Shown: positions 34,399 to 44,899 of the stretch, in pieces
How the letters are laid out: the number at the start of each line of letters is the position of its first letter
Position numbering within the stretch: position 1 is the first letter of the stretch
Assembly: GCA_018417955.1 (NCBI GenBank)
Contig: JACTVC010000042.1
Span: forward strand, 1 to 64,000
DNA from: Laccaria trichodermophora
Lineage: Eukaryota > Basidiomycota > Agaricomycetes > Agaricales > Hydnangiaceae
DNA length: 64,000 nucleotides
Direction of reading: 5' to 3'
The notes under the pieces: generated by a model
What the model was told of the DNA's origin: nothing
Databases searched by the model: none
What the model saw: the letters and a program-made list of their open reading frames with translations, nothing else
Made by a program: the position numbers and the translations under genes

Positions 34399-35672
34399 TT
34401 AGTTACCAGACAAATGATATATCACGTCTGCCATGGTCAACCACTGAGGCCTCTTCACCCCAAGCCTTTCCCCAACCTTTTTGTGCCAAAAGTGAGCTAA
34501 ACAGGCCCGGTCACCCAGTACAGGACAAACACCATGTTGTAAAACATTGCTGGCCAGGGCAACAACCGTCCCAGGGTCATAAACAAGGCTAAACCTAAGC
34601 CCGGCTAAGTGACACCGGCCTCCTTTGTAGTTTCCGATGGTTAGCAACAAGTCAAAAGACTCCCTATACCCCTTTAGATCTCAGTGATCGATCGTCTCTC
34701 AGTTCAGGATGACTGAAAGACCAGTGAAAGGAGTGGCCCAAACGCGAAGAGCAATATTAATAGGATCGTCCAATGCCTCGGCATGATCAGCAAGCTTCTC
34801 GAAGGCGGCTAAACCAGACTCAAAAAGATCAGGTTGTACGATGGCATAGATTGCGCCAACAATTGCATTGGCCAATACAAGATTCCTGAGGTAAGTTGAA
34901 TTGGCAGGTTCCTGAATATCGGCTGACGCGTGTAGTGGATCCTCGGGACCTTCATGTCCTTGAGAAAACCAGCTGGGTGATAAATTTACAATCCCAGTGA
35001 CCCTTTCATTCTCGGGGTGGTGATCCCGCCAACTCCCATTACTTCTCTTTTTGGGGCTCAAAGAACCTGTGTGATCCCAAATAAATGTCTAGTAAAGTGA
35101 GGAAAGTCTGAGGGCATAATGAAGTGAAAGTAATTACCCGAAGCTGTTCTGAGAACATTTGAGGAAAGTACCAAAGTAAAATGTGACCCTGCAGGTCGGT
35201 TATATGGCATGGTTGATCGAGGTAGGGGATACCGGACCCGGCTGTTTCGTAGATCAGTGGGAATCGTGCCAAAAGTTTCTTCTCCAACTCCTCATTGCTT
35301 CCACTCTGTCTCAGTGACAAGTCTGCAGCATAGTCCCGGACGTCCCAAGTAGTCGTATCTGTCCACAACTTAGTCAAGATCGGCCGGCTAGAAGTGAAAC
35401 ATACATGAAGATTTGAATGCTTCTTCAAGCATGTTAATTACCCTTTCAACAGATGCTTGGGCCTCCGGCTCCAACCATGGTGGTGGAGCAGGACGAGGAA
35501 TGCTTGGGCTATGTAAAGACCGCAACCAGCCTCTGAAGTATCGAGCTAGATCCCTTGTATATTGAAAGAAATCTGGGGCAGTCATGAACAAAAAAAAAGG
35601 ATTTTTGACACTTTTAACTGGCAAAACATGAGGCTCGGGCATGGATTTATTTATTACGTAGAACAGGGACAT
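34399..35672 (-). pseudogene. TET/JBP dioxygenase copy 2, catalytic motif destroyed
   Basis: The N-terminal exon (MTAPDFFQYTRDLARYFRGW..), a SAP-like segment (DLSLRQSGSNEELEKKLLARF), the SPSWFSQGH exon and the beta-helix core (GLRFSLVYDPGT, VLQHGV, GDRACLAHF) match copy 1. Reading through 34650-34710 gives N-stop-ETIDH-stop-DLKG where copy 1 has NRQTVPHRDVQG. Both stops are TGA (34699-34701 and 34681-34683), at positions where copy 1 has Arg. The second falls between the His and Asp iron ligands. The flanking frame is otherwise intact, so loss was by point change. Both fit C-to-T change in CGA. Confidence 0.85.
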
Positions 35673-35921
35673 AATTCCAGGTCTGTCAGGGTCATACTAT
35701 AATTAGGATAGGATCGGCGTCTTTCCTGTCTGGTTGCGCCAGGCCTTTCAGATCAGCCAACTACTTTCTGCTCATCCGGGCTTTCAAACAAGGCTCGACA
35801 TGAATTTTTTTTTGAAAAAGATACAGGTAGTAATGGTATGACGTATTAAGAGACCCGTGTTACACCACATGCCCTTTCGTAATAGGTGAAATGGCGTTTG
35901 GATAGAGTAAAAAGGACGTAC

Positions 35922-36149
35922 GGTAAGGTAACCCTCTTGCCGTCGTCATCAATGATGGTCAAGAGTATCGTCCCCTAATCACCATGTTAGTGGGAAAAAC
36001 GAAGTACAAAGGGGATTGCTCACGTCTGGCAACCTGCCGGTGGAGTCTACTGTTGCATACTGGAGGCCGCTGATACACATATTGTACCATACACGGGTTC
36101 CTTTCTGACGAATCATCAGCTGGTTACGACCAATGGAGATATACAGAAC
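35922..36149 (-). CDS. Spliced coding fragment of an unknown gene
   Basis: Exon 36024-36149 reads VLYISIGRNQLMIRQKGTRVWYNMCISGLQYATVDSTGRLPD. A 49-bp GT..AG intron (35975-36023) joins to GTILLTIIDDDGKRVTLP, ending at a GT donor near 35921. The in-frame join and good splice sites argue for a real gene. The first exon may contain MNNFTPMTIWG (about 36225). Downstream exons were not found. It lies just upstream of TET/JBP copy 2 on the same strand and might be its leader, but copy 1 has nothing similar. Unrecognised. Confidence 0.4.
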
Positions 36150-36406
36150 CTACGGGGTAGGGGTTGGGTGGAGGGATACCCAACAGACCCCAGATTGTCA
36201 TGGGGGTGAAGTTATTCATGTCGCAGATGAGGGGGGTGAAGATGGGTCCTTGAAATGTGAGAGGGTTTTTAAAGGGGGAAACACGCATGTTTTCAGGTTA
36301 AATTACAACCCTCGATGCAACCCTATATCAGAAGCATAAACAATGGTGGCACGAGCCTCGAGGCCAAGGCTGTCTTGCAAAAGAGTTGAAAGAGTCATAA
36401 ACATAA

Positions 36407-36535
36407 GCATGGCCGGGGATTGAACCCGGAAGCTGGGGATTCAACCCGGAAGCTGGGGATTCAACCCGGAAGCTGGGGATTCAACCCGGAAGCTGGGGAT
36501 TCAACCCGGAAGCCAACTCTACCATTAGACCATGC
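36407..36535 (-). other. tRNA-like sequence with five tandem B boxes
   Basis: The ends GCATGGT and GGCCATGC can pair as an acceptor stem and TGGTCTAATGG is a good A box, reminiscent of tRNA-Gly. Instead of one T arm, a 20-bp unit containing CCGGGTTGAATCCCC is repeated five times head to tail before the 3' end. The anticodon half is lost. Confidence 0.65.
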
Positions 36536-36850
36536 CGACCTCCAAAAATTGTTGGTAAATCTGGGATAAGGGGTGAATTCTTGATTTCGTACTCCAATTG
36601 GTCTTATGTCCGGGCCCAGCTTGGACTGTAGTTTAAATGCCGAACAAGTCAGTGCTGAGTTTACAGGACCGGGTTCAATCGCACCCGAACAAGTCACTGT
36701 TATCAAGCTATTAGACATGGTTGTCAGCTAAGTTACATTTTTTTGCCATCGACTTGGCCACCGGGTTGTCTTATGCACCGGGTTCACCCCCCGAACAAGT
36801 CAGTGCCAAGCTTTGACGCCCTAATTCAGTCTGCCCCGGGCTCAAATCCC

Positions 36851-38690
36851 GAATGGCTTAGTGGTTGAGGTGTGAGGTGTACGTAGTGTATCTATGTATG
36901 CCCTGGGTTCAAATCCCAGACAAACTTTTTACTTGCTGCTATTAGAGTGACATGGTTGGCAGGTAATAAATACTGACCGACATTGTCTTCAATGTTGGCT
37001 TGGCTTAGTGGATAAGCTGGGAGGTATACATCGTGTATCCCTGGGTTCGAATCCCGGAAGTCACTTGTCGCAGCTCTTGCGAGTAACATGCTAAAATTTT
37101 ACTAATCAATGCTCGTTTGCATCATCTAGTCCCTAGAACAGGTTGTCTTCTGCCGAGAGCGGGTAGTAAGTTACAAGGTACCGAGCGTGCATATCTTAGA
37201 CCGAGAACGGGTAAAGTTGAAAAAGTGCTGAGCTTGTGTGTGTAGTATGTCCGGGTTCAAATCCAAAACAAGTCATGGCTTGGACGTCTTGAAAATTTTA
37301 TTGCTATTCGAGTGACATGGCCGGCAGGTAATAGATTCTGACCCACAGTATCTTCCAACGTTGGCTTGGCTTAGTGGTTAAGCTGGGAGGTGTACATACT
37401 ATATGTTGTCCTGGGTTCAAATCCCAAACAAGCCATGGTTCGCGTTTTGAAAAGTCTTTTACTTACTGCAGCTAAAAGATACTGACCAGACCTGTATGCC
37501 CTGGGTTCGAATCCCAAATTTTTTTACTTACCGCCATTAGAGTGACATGGTCGTCAGGTAAAAGATACCGACCAACATTGTCTTGGAACGTTGGCTTGGC
37601 TTAGTGGTTAAGCTTGGAGGTGTAGGTACTATATGTATGTATGCCATGGGTTCAAGTCCCGCACAAGCCATGATTCGTATTTTGAAAAGTCTTTTACTGC
37701 AGCTAAAAGATACTGACCGACCTGTACGCGCTGGGTTCAAATCCCAAATTGTTTTACTTACCGCCCATTAGAGTGACATGGTCGTCAGGTAAAAGATGCC
37801 GACCAACAATGTCTTCCAACGTTGGCTTGGCTTAGTGGTTAAGCTGGGAGGTGTGCTGATTACGTCTGCCTGGGTTCGAATCCCAAAAGTCACATACACC
37901 GGTCGCAACTCTTTTTAATTAATTCTTTCTGAGCGTGCAGACCCGAGTTAGTTCTCAGGCTGAGAACGGGAAGTTGTCTTGTGCCAGTCAAGTTACAAAG
38001 TGCCGAGCTTTCAGGCCCGGTTGAACATTGAGAGCAAGCTTGCAGACCCAGGTTAGTTGTCTTGGGCTGGTCAAGTTACAAAGTGCCGAGCTTTTGAATA
38101 TTGAGTGAGCTTGCAGACCCGGGTTGGTTGTCTTACAAAGTGCTGAGCTTTTAGGCCGGGTCGAACATTGACTTGAAGATACGAAGTGGTACAACATCGA
38201 CTTGGCTCAGTGGTTATCATGGGAGTATGCATTGTATCTATGTATGCCCTGGGTTCGAATCCCCAACAAGTCATTCATCCTGAACAGTCTTTTACTTACT
38301 ACTATATTAGAGTGACATAGTCGTCAGCTAAAAGATACTGACCAACTTCCTCTTGTAGTGCTGACTTGGCTTAGTGGTTGAGCTGGGAGGTGTACATAGT
38401 GTATCTATGTATGCCCTGGGTTCGAATCCCAGAAGTCATGTAAGAGTGAGGACAGCCTTTTTGTAACACTGGCTAAAATTTACTAATCAGAGGTTTGTGT
38501 TGTTGTATGCCGAGAACGGTGACTTACCAAGTGCCGAGCTTGGACGCCCAGGTTCAAATTGCAGGCAGGTAAAAGATACCGGCCGACATTGTCTTCCAAC
38601 GTTGGCTTGGCTTAGTGGTTACGCTGGGAGGTGTACGTCATGTATGTATGCCCTGGGTTCGAATCCCAGAAGTCACTTGCAGCGATCGCA
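36851..38690 (+). repeat. Array of tRNA-like units
   Basis: About eight units share 'TTGGCTTGGCTTAGTGGTTAAG' (A box TGGCTTAGTGG) and 'CTGGGTTCGAATCCCAG' (T arm with canonical B box): near 36853, 36993, 37360, 37590, 37818, 38200, 38362 and 38600. B-box-only fragments lie near 37250, 37500 and 37728. Linkers share 'agtgacatggtcgtcaggtaaaagatactgacc'. The spacing is about 140-360 bp. This resembles a tRNA-derived SINE family or an amplified tRNA pseudogene cluster. There is no protein-coding frame of note. Confidence 0.7.
38362..38438 (+). other. Best-formed tRNA-like unit of the array (77 bp)
   Basis: Acceptor TGACTT/AAGTCA (6 bp), D arm GCT..AGC, and T arm CTGGG-TTCGAAT-CCCAG all form. In place of a standard anticodon arm there is a longer segment with its own hairpin (CATAG..CTATG), which may be an intron, a variable arm or decay. 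A working tRNA is unlikely but not excluded. Confidence 0.45.
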
Positions 38691-38814
38691 GCTCTTGTTT
38701 TTTATATTTACTATGGATCAAGTTGAAAATTTGAACTATGGAGGTAAGTTCTGCCTGGTTTGCCTCTGCTTGGCTGCTAACTTAAAGGCCCAACTGAGAA
38801 GCCGGCCTCGGTGA

Positions 38815-39290
38815 AGCATCGGCTGACCATGTTCATACATTTTTGTCCATGGCCGACTCTGTGATATCTACGTCTGACCAGCTGACCCTGGTAACCAGAG
38901 TCGAGGGCCCTCGGCCGACCACCAACCCAGGCCACGGTCGAAATATCAGCCGACCTTGCATAGCCTAGCTGCTAATCAGAAGTGATGGCCCTCGGCCGAT
39001 CACCTACCCAGCATTGTTCAAACTGTCAGCCGACCTTGCATGGCTTAGCTGCCCCCTCGGCCGATCACCTACCCAGCAATGTTCAGAACTGTCAGCCAAT
39101 CTTGCATGGCTTAGCTGCCCCCTCGGCCGATCACCTACCCAGCAATGTTTAAAACTGTCAGCCGGCCTTGCATAGCTTAGCTATCTTTCATCAGCCAAAA
39201 AACTGTCAGCCGACCTTGCATCGGTTAGCTATCAGCCGATACACAAATACAGGGACTTGACTGCCCAGCACAGCTTCCTCCTACTGATCG
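38815..39290. repeat. About 65-bp tandem repeat 'cggccgatcacctacccagc'
   Basis: Four to five imperfect copies carry 'gtcagccgaccttgcat(a/g)gcttagctg' and 'cctcggccgatcacctaccc'. I see no gene. Confidence 0.7.
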
Positions 39291-39749
39291 GTTTATGATA
39301 AATCTATGTAGCTGGCCGACCCTTCTTCACCTTGATACTGGGATCACATCAGCCAATTCATCAACACAGGGTTATTGGCCCTCATCGGCCCATCAGCAGG
39401 CCCCATCAACTATGGCCTGTTTGTATTGTCGGGGCTCTCAGTGTAGCTGGGTGATTCCTACTAACTGCCCTGAGTGTGACTGGGACGGGAGTGTGAACGG
39501 CATTGGGAACATTGCATGGTTCGTTGGATGCATGCATACCACTCAGGTTTTGGGGCAAAAGAAGCTCAGGCCCACATCAAAAACTTTAGTTCATGAAAAT
39601 ATGCTTCACACAGGCTCATTCCCAAGTGTCTGGCACCAATCTGGCATGCCAATTCGAATTTTTATTAGATAGATAAGATAAGATATACCATTTGGGACAA
39701 AGTTACGTAAGCTGGCCAAATCGGGTTCATGAACTTTTATAACTCCCTC
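39291..39749. other. No supported gene
   Basis: A 125-codon frame (39295-39672) is open but has no recognisable features beyond a CPEC pair and no neighbouring exons that I trust. I treat it as unproven. Confidence 0.35.
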
Positions 39750-39842
39750 AATTTTGAGTATTTTGCCAAATGGTCTAACAGTTTTTTTCTTTCAACCAAA
39801 TACATCACTTTTGCAAAGGGAATAAGGAAAGGGGTGAGATCA
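39750..39842 (-). repeat. 93-bp outer direct repeat, distal copy
   Basis: From 'attttgagtattttgcc' to 'ggggtgagatca', the same sequence as 52337-52429 with one or two differences. It lies outside B2, so the element ends in direct repeats beyond the usual A and B set. Confidence 0.8.
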
Positions 39843-39848
39843 AGCCAA

Positions 39849-39909
39849 AATCAGAAGTCAGGTGCCTTTCGCGCCTGACTCTGACATAATTTCACTCAAG
39901 GTATGGCTG
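39849..39909 (-). repeat. DIRS-like element repeat B2
   Basis: Near-identical to B1 over about 60 bp. Confidence 0.8.
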
Positions 39910-39957
39910 TGTACATACAGAAGAGACATGTATCTAAAAGGCAGTGGGAGGGTGGGT

Positions 39958-40311
39958 GATGAAAAATAGAGACAGCTTTAACTATAAAGTGGGAGTGAGC
40001 TGTTGTAACAAGAGCCTTACAATAAAATGAGAAAATCACACCGAGCTGAGGGAGTGAGAGTTGAAACAAGAGCCTTATGGAAAGGGGGCATTTCATCTCA
40101 CTCCTCAACTAGCAGTGCAAGTCTAAAAATAAACTGTGTTCAGGCATGAAGCACAGCATGTAAATCCAAGCATGGATTGTGAAGATTGCTGGTGGGTGAG
40201 TGAGCAGTGGCTCAGTAGTCATGTGTTGGCAAACGTGACAACAGTGTTGTGTGCATGTAACTCAAACTTTGGACAGTGTTCATTGGACTTGAGTAAACAT
40301 AGTTTAAACTT
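39958..40311 (-). repeat. DIRS-like element repeat A2
   Basis: Second copy of A1, lying between two copies of the B repeat. Many differences from A1 are transitions at CpG (for example 'gcaggcgtgaagc' against 'gcaggcatgaagc' types). Confidence 0.85.
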
Positions 40312-40370
40312 GACCAATAACACTTAAGTTTGGTGGCATTACAGAGTGGAAGGGGACTTTAAGTAGCTGA

Positions 40371-40430
40371 AATCAGAAGTTGGGTGCCTTTCGCACCTGA
40401 CTCTGACATAATTTCACTTGAGGTATGGCT
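40371..40430 (-). repeat. DIRS-like element repeat B1
   Basis: 60 bp with an internal hairpin (tcaggtgc / gcgcctga type), repeated as B2 at 39849-39909. B1-A2-B2 is the expected split-repeat order. Confidence 0.8.
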
Positions 40431-40779
40431 ATAGTCCTATTGAAAGAGAAGAGAAAAGTGATGAGTTCACATAGTGAAGGATGTGAGGAGCAAGTGGAAA
40501 GATGTGGGTGCACACAAGATAAATCATTTGTTAAAAATACAACTTGTCCAATAGTAAAGTAGTTGATGTCTGTAGAATAGCTGAGGATTGGAGTGAGGTG
40601 GTGAGGCGGGGTTAAGAAGTTCATAGTGTTGGGTGAAGAGGGGGTGGTGGTGGTGGGGTGTAAAGTTAAATGTCGATAAGAGTCTGTTAATAAAGAAGAT
40701 AAGAAATGTCTATGAGAAGATAGAGAGGAAAAAGTTGGTTCTCCAAAGCGTGGAGAAAGGTAGTCTGGGATCACTTCAT

Positions 40780-43700
40780 CTGTCTGAAAAGGAGTGCCTG
40801 AATGAGCATGGGGTTTTTCTGAACGTAAATCTTGAAGGCATTGGATGCCCATCTGCTGATAGCTTGAATTATTGAGGGAGGGACACCGTTTTCTGCTAAG
40901 GAGGTTGCTCCTCCAGCTTGGAGAGACTGACCGGCAGTGTCAGAATTGAAGAAATGATGTAGATGTCATATGAAGAAAGAGTAGGTAGGGACAGTCCCCT
41001 GGCTAGTGAGCCATAGCAGCAAGCTGAAGGGGAATTTGGCATCGCGGGCTTGCAGATAAGTTAGAAATCGTTTGTGGGGGTCAAATTTGTGTGGGTTTTT
41101 GCACATGATGATAGTATTTCCCTCATAAAACCTGTTGGCCTTATGTCCAGGCAGGAAAAACTTGTAGAAATTGTTGTTGGTTTGCACTGTGCTGTGCTTT
41201 GTGAGTTTTCTGGGGTCCCTAAGTTCTGGGTCATCAGGGTATGTCATTTCACCCAAGCGAAAAAGCGCAACAAACCCAGTTAACAGTTGAGCAAGGAAAA
41301 GAATGTCATCATAGTTGGTGGAAGAGGAGAGTTTGTTGATGACAGTTTCAAGGTCTTCAATTGTCAAGGCACGCTTGTGTGAGGTAGGGACAGCTCGCAT
41401 CCTTTTACAACCCTGCAATGTACAATGTACCAGGGCAGAGTTGCATGAAGAGCGAATGTTAGGGAAATATGGTTCCAACTGATGGCATATACCTGACAGG
41501 TATGTTCCCACCGAATCAGGCTTGATGTGGTGACACATGTATACAGTGAAAAGGCTCAAGGTATCAGGGGTGGGGTCTAGAGGGTAGTCCAATACTTTCC
41601 ATTCCTCCACTGATTCCTACTGGATTCCGCGGATTCCGGCCGGAATCCAGGAATTCCGGCGGAATCCAGGAATTCCGGTGGAATCCGACCGGAATCCGCA
41701 GGAATCCAACTGGAATGGACAGAAAATCTCATTATTTAGGTTATATTTCACTCTTCTATTTCAGACATACATTTTGGAACAGGGGAATTGATGAAAATAC
41801 ACTTTAAATGCAACTTAATGTGCACTTATCAAGACCTCCTGAATTACTTATGCAATGTAGTCAACCAATCTATTATTCTATTCTATGTTGATAACATAAT
41901 CCTAAGAATTTCTTATCACACTTAGATTTGAACAGAGAAAATTGTAGTATATTATATTCACGAGCCTAAGACCTGCGCCTACGGCACGGCGCTCGCTGGC
42001 GCTCGGCCGTTCCTTCACCGCGGGTCACGGCTCGCCGGGGGCAAGCCCCCTGGACCCCCCAGTACACATCTTTAATCCCAGTTCCAGTACACATGTTTCA
42101 TCCCAATCCCCATGTACATTTTTAATCCTAATCTTTGTATGTTGGTGTAAATTACTGGTACATCTATAAAATTTGCATCACAGTGGCAATTTTTCTGAGC
42201 ATGGTCAATTGAATTCTAATATCTGTATGTGCCAAGTTCACGATGCAGTGTGTTGGGCCCCAACCCCTGCTTCTGCATGGCCAATGACTTGGCTGCTCCT
42301 ATAACATGGGCCATAGCATGCTGAGGTCTAACTCCTGTTTTTTGAATTGGTTCTGACTACCCATTAAACAGAGTGTTGAATATTTTTTACATATATTTAT
42401 AAATGGTACTACTTCCGATTTAACATCTCTTACTACTCTACCATGCCCCAATGTTTCTCATATTTTTGTACTGCAAACCCTCTCTTGTCATGCTATAAGA
42501 AACCAACACATACAATAAATATGTTTCTAACATGACCTTCCCTTACCTCCTCAGCTTTCCCAAAATCCTCTTGGGCCAGAAACTATAGACTTCTAGTGGT
42601 TTTGAGAAATTAGATTATTTCTTCCTGGGTTCTTCATCTCCATGGAATAAATTGACTAACTTCCTATGACCTCTTCCAAATCAGCTCCTTAAGTCCCCAT
42701 TTTATCTGGAGGATTTTTAACTCTCCCATTTATACATTTTATTATATCTATATAACTCCAAGCCTGTTGAGAATCTTCAATTATAAAACTATAAGCAACT
42801 TACTGAGTTATAAAAATACTAATCTTCGAATTTCCAGTCATATATTAAATTAAATGGAACACTTCAATATATAGCTTTGAGAGGTACACTTCCATCCCAT
42901 ACTCAGATGTGATAATAAGCCTCCAAAGATTATAGGCAGGGATGTTTAGAGTAGCATTCCCAAGTCTCTCCCTGGCCATGGAGTGAATTACTATACACAG
43001 AAATTAAATATTGCACATGCAAGAGGGGAAGAAAACAGAAAACCAAACATAATGAAGGATAGATTACAGAACTAAGTGAATAGATCAACCAACTATAAAA
43101 TTGTGATAGGTGACCCACCCAATGATAAATATTTTCTGACTGTAGAGCAGAGCTAATAAATTCAACCACAAAGAGCTGGCAATGTAAGAAAGTTTGTACA
43201 GAAATAGAATTTACACCTCTATGTATATGCCTAAATACTGGCCTCTCAAGCAAGAGAGCATTTTAAAATACAAAAAATTATTTACCCAGAGTTGAGGAGG
43301 GTAGATGAGGTCAAGCTCAATATAAAGATGTGAGGTTCATAGTGATTATATAAGATTTGTCATCGCTGACTCAGCTGAGTCAGCCTTACTCAGCCATCAA
43401 AAGGCTAAAAACATTGTGCCATTCTATATAGATTAGAGCTACATAAATCTATTCTACAACATTGAGTGTTAAAGAACTACATACTCTACTACATGAGGGG
43501 GGAGGGAGTGGTGGGGAGAGAGTGGTGGAGAGGAGAGATGGAGGGGGGATGGAGGGGAGGGAGTGATGAAGGGGGGAGGGAGCAATGGAGGGGGATGGAG
43601 GGGAGGGAGTGAGGGGGAGGGATGGAGAGAGGGGGGAGGGATGGAGAGAGGGAACAGGGGGGAGGGAAAAGGAAGGGGAGAGGGGAAAGGAAGAGGGAGG

Positions 43701-44731
43701 GCTAGGGAAGAGGGTGGGCCGTCATCCGTTGACGTGCTCGTCGTCCGCTAACGTGCTCGTCGTCTGTTGACGTCGTCGTCGTCCATTGACGTGGGCGTCC
43801 GTTAACGCGGTCGTCGTCCGTTGACGTGGTGGTGGTGTCGTCGTGGGCGTGTCGTTTGTTGGCGTGGCCCTCCGTTGATGTGGTGAGGCGTGTCGTCGTC
43901 CGTGGGCGTGGTCGTGGTGGTCGTGCGTTGACGTGGTTGTCCCTCGTCGTGTGCCTGGTGTTAGCAAGCTGGGTGGGACGAGCTTGGGATGGGGGTTGCT
44001 CACCTAGGACGACGAACGACGACTTGCGTCGTTCGTCGTCTGGTTGCCACATCGCTGATAGCGACGTGGCAACGTGTTGCCGCGCTCGTTTACTGGGGCT
44101 GGTGGCGTGGCGTTGGGGCGTCGTTTCCCGCGTCGTGGCCGTGACGTTGTGTTAGAGGGTAGGGGTCGTGGTGAGAACGACGACCGACGTCGTCGTTCTC
44201 TCGTCGTTCTCGTCGTCTTGTTGCCACGTCGCAACGTGTCGTCGTCGTTTACTGGTGACGTGGCGTTGAGGCGTGGTGGTCGATCGGTGGCTGGTGTGCG
44301 TGGTGGTGGCCGTTGGTGACGTGGTCATGTCGCAAGGTTGGTGGGCGTCGTGGACGATGGTGGTGGTGGTTGAGAGAGAGAGGGTTGTTTGTTGATGACG
44401 CCCAAATCAAGCGTTGGCAAACGCCGACGCTTGATTTGGGCATCAGGAATTCCGTTCCGTGTCATTCCGGGAGCATTCCTTCCGGGTGATTCCTGGAACG
44501 ATTTCGGCGGAATTTGAATTCCATCAAAATTCCGCCAGAATGGTTTGATCAATTTGGCAGGGCCCTCTGCCAAATTTGATTCCTCCGGAATTCCGGGAAT
44601 TGTCCGGATTCCGCCGGATTCCGGCAGGAATCAGTGGAGGACAATAAAGACCTCGGGTAGTCATGCATTTTTACGAAATTTAGGTATGAGTTGAGGGCTG
44701 AACTGTAGTTTTTCCAAGTTGAGTTGTCCAC
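40780..44731 (-). pseudogene. Tyrosine recombinase of the DIRS-like element, interrupted
   Basis: The N-terminal part (44655-44731: WKNYSSALNSYLNFVKMHDYP) is separated by hAT-like element 2 from the rest (41589 downward: LDPTPDTLSLFTVYMCHH..). Removing the insertion with one GACTACCC copy restores ..KMHDYPLDPTPD... The core has LFRLGEM (catalytic Arg of the first box). Past a TGA at 40966-40968 the frame continues as HLHHFF..AGQSLQAGGATSLAE..IIQAISRWASNAFKIYVQKNP. The usual box-2 H-x-x-R is Q-x-x-Q here, with Gln for Arg fitting CGA-to-CAA change. The Tyr in KIYVQ is present. The enzyme is inactive. Confidence 0.8.
41590..44654. mobile_element. Non-autonomous hAT-like element 2 (8-bp target duplication)
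   Basis: The perfect duplication GGGTAGTC lies at 41582-41589 and 44655-44662, inside the recombinase gene. The left end CAATACTTTCC resembles that of element 1 (CAGTACTTATC), and the right end ACAATAAAGACCTC is identical. Subterminal repeats are GGAATCC/GGATTCC words. The interior has AT-rich sequence (42100-43480), a G-rich minisatellite (43495-43715) and a CGT-rich block (43720-44350) like element 1. There is no transposase. At 41955-42055 there is a GC-rich block with a hairpin (gccgggggcaagccccc). Confidence 0.8.
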
Positions 44732-44899
44732 AGCTTGTCTGAGAGCAATAGCATGTTCATGGACAAGGCGCTCTCATGTCCAGACTTCCCTGAGGGGTTG
44801 CCTAGACCTGACGTTTGATGTGATCATTTTTTCATTGCCCCCAGCATCAGTCGAGGGGGTGTGAATGGCATTATGGTGATACCAGGCACATACCGTCTT

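Noticed and set aside
36420..36520. CRISPR-like direct repeats
   Set aside because: The 20-bp units are contiguous without spacers and lie in a eukaryotic tRNA-like sequence.
38362..38438. Functional tRNA gene
   Set aside because: Acceptor, D and T arms form, but no normal anticodon arm can be drawn.
39295..39672. 125-codon frame as a gene
   Set aside because: No domain, no neighbouring exons and next to satellite; too weak to call.
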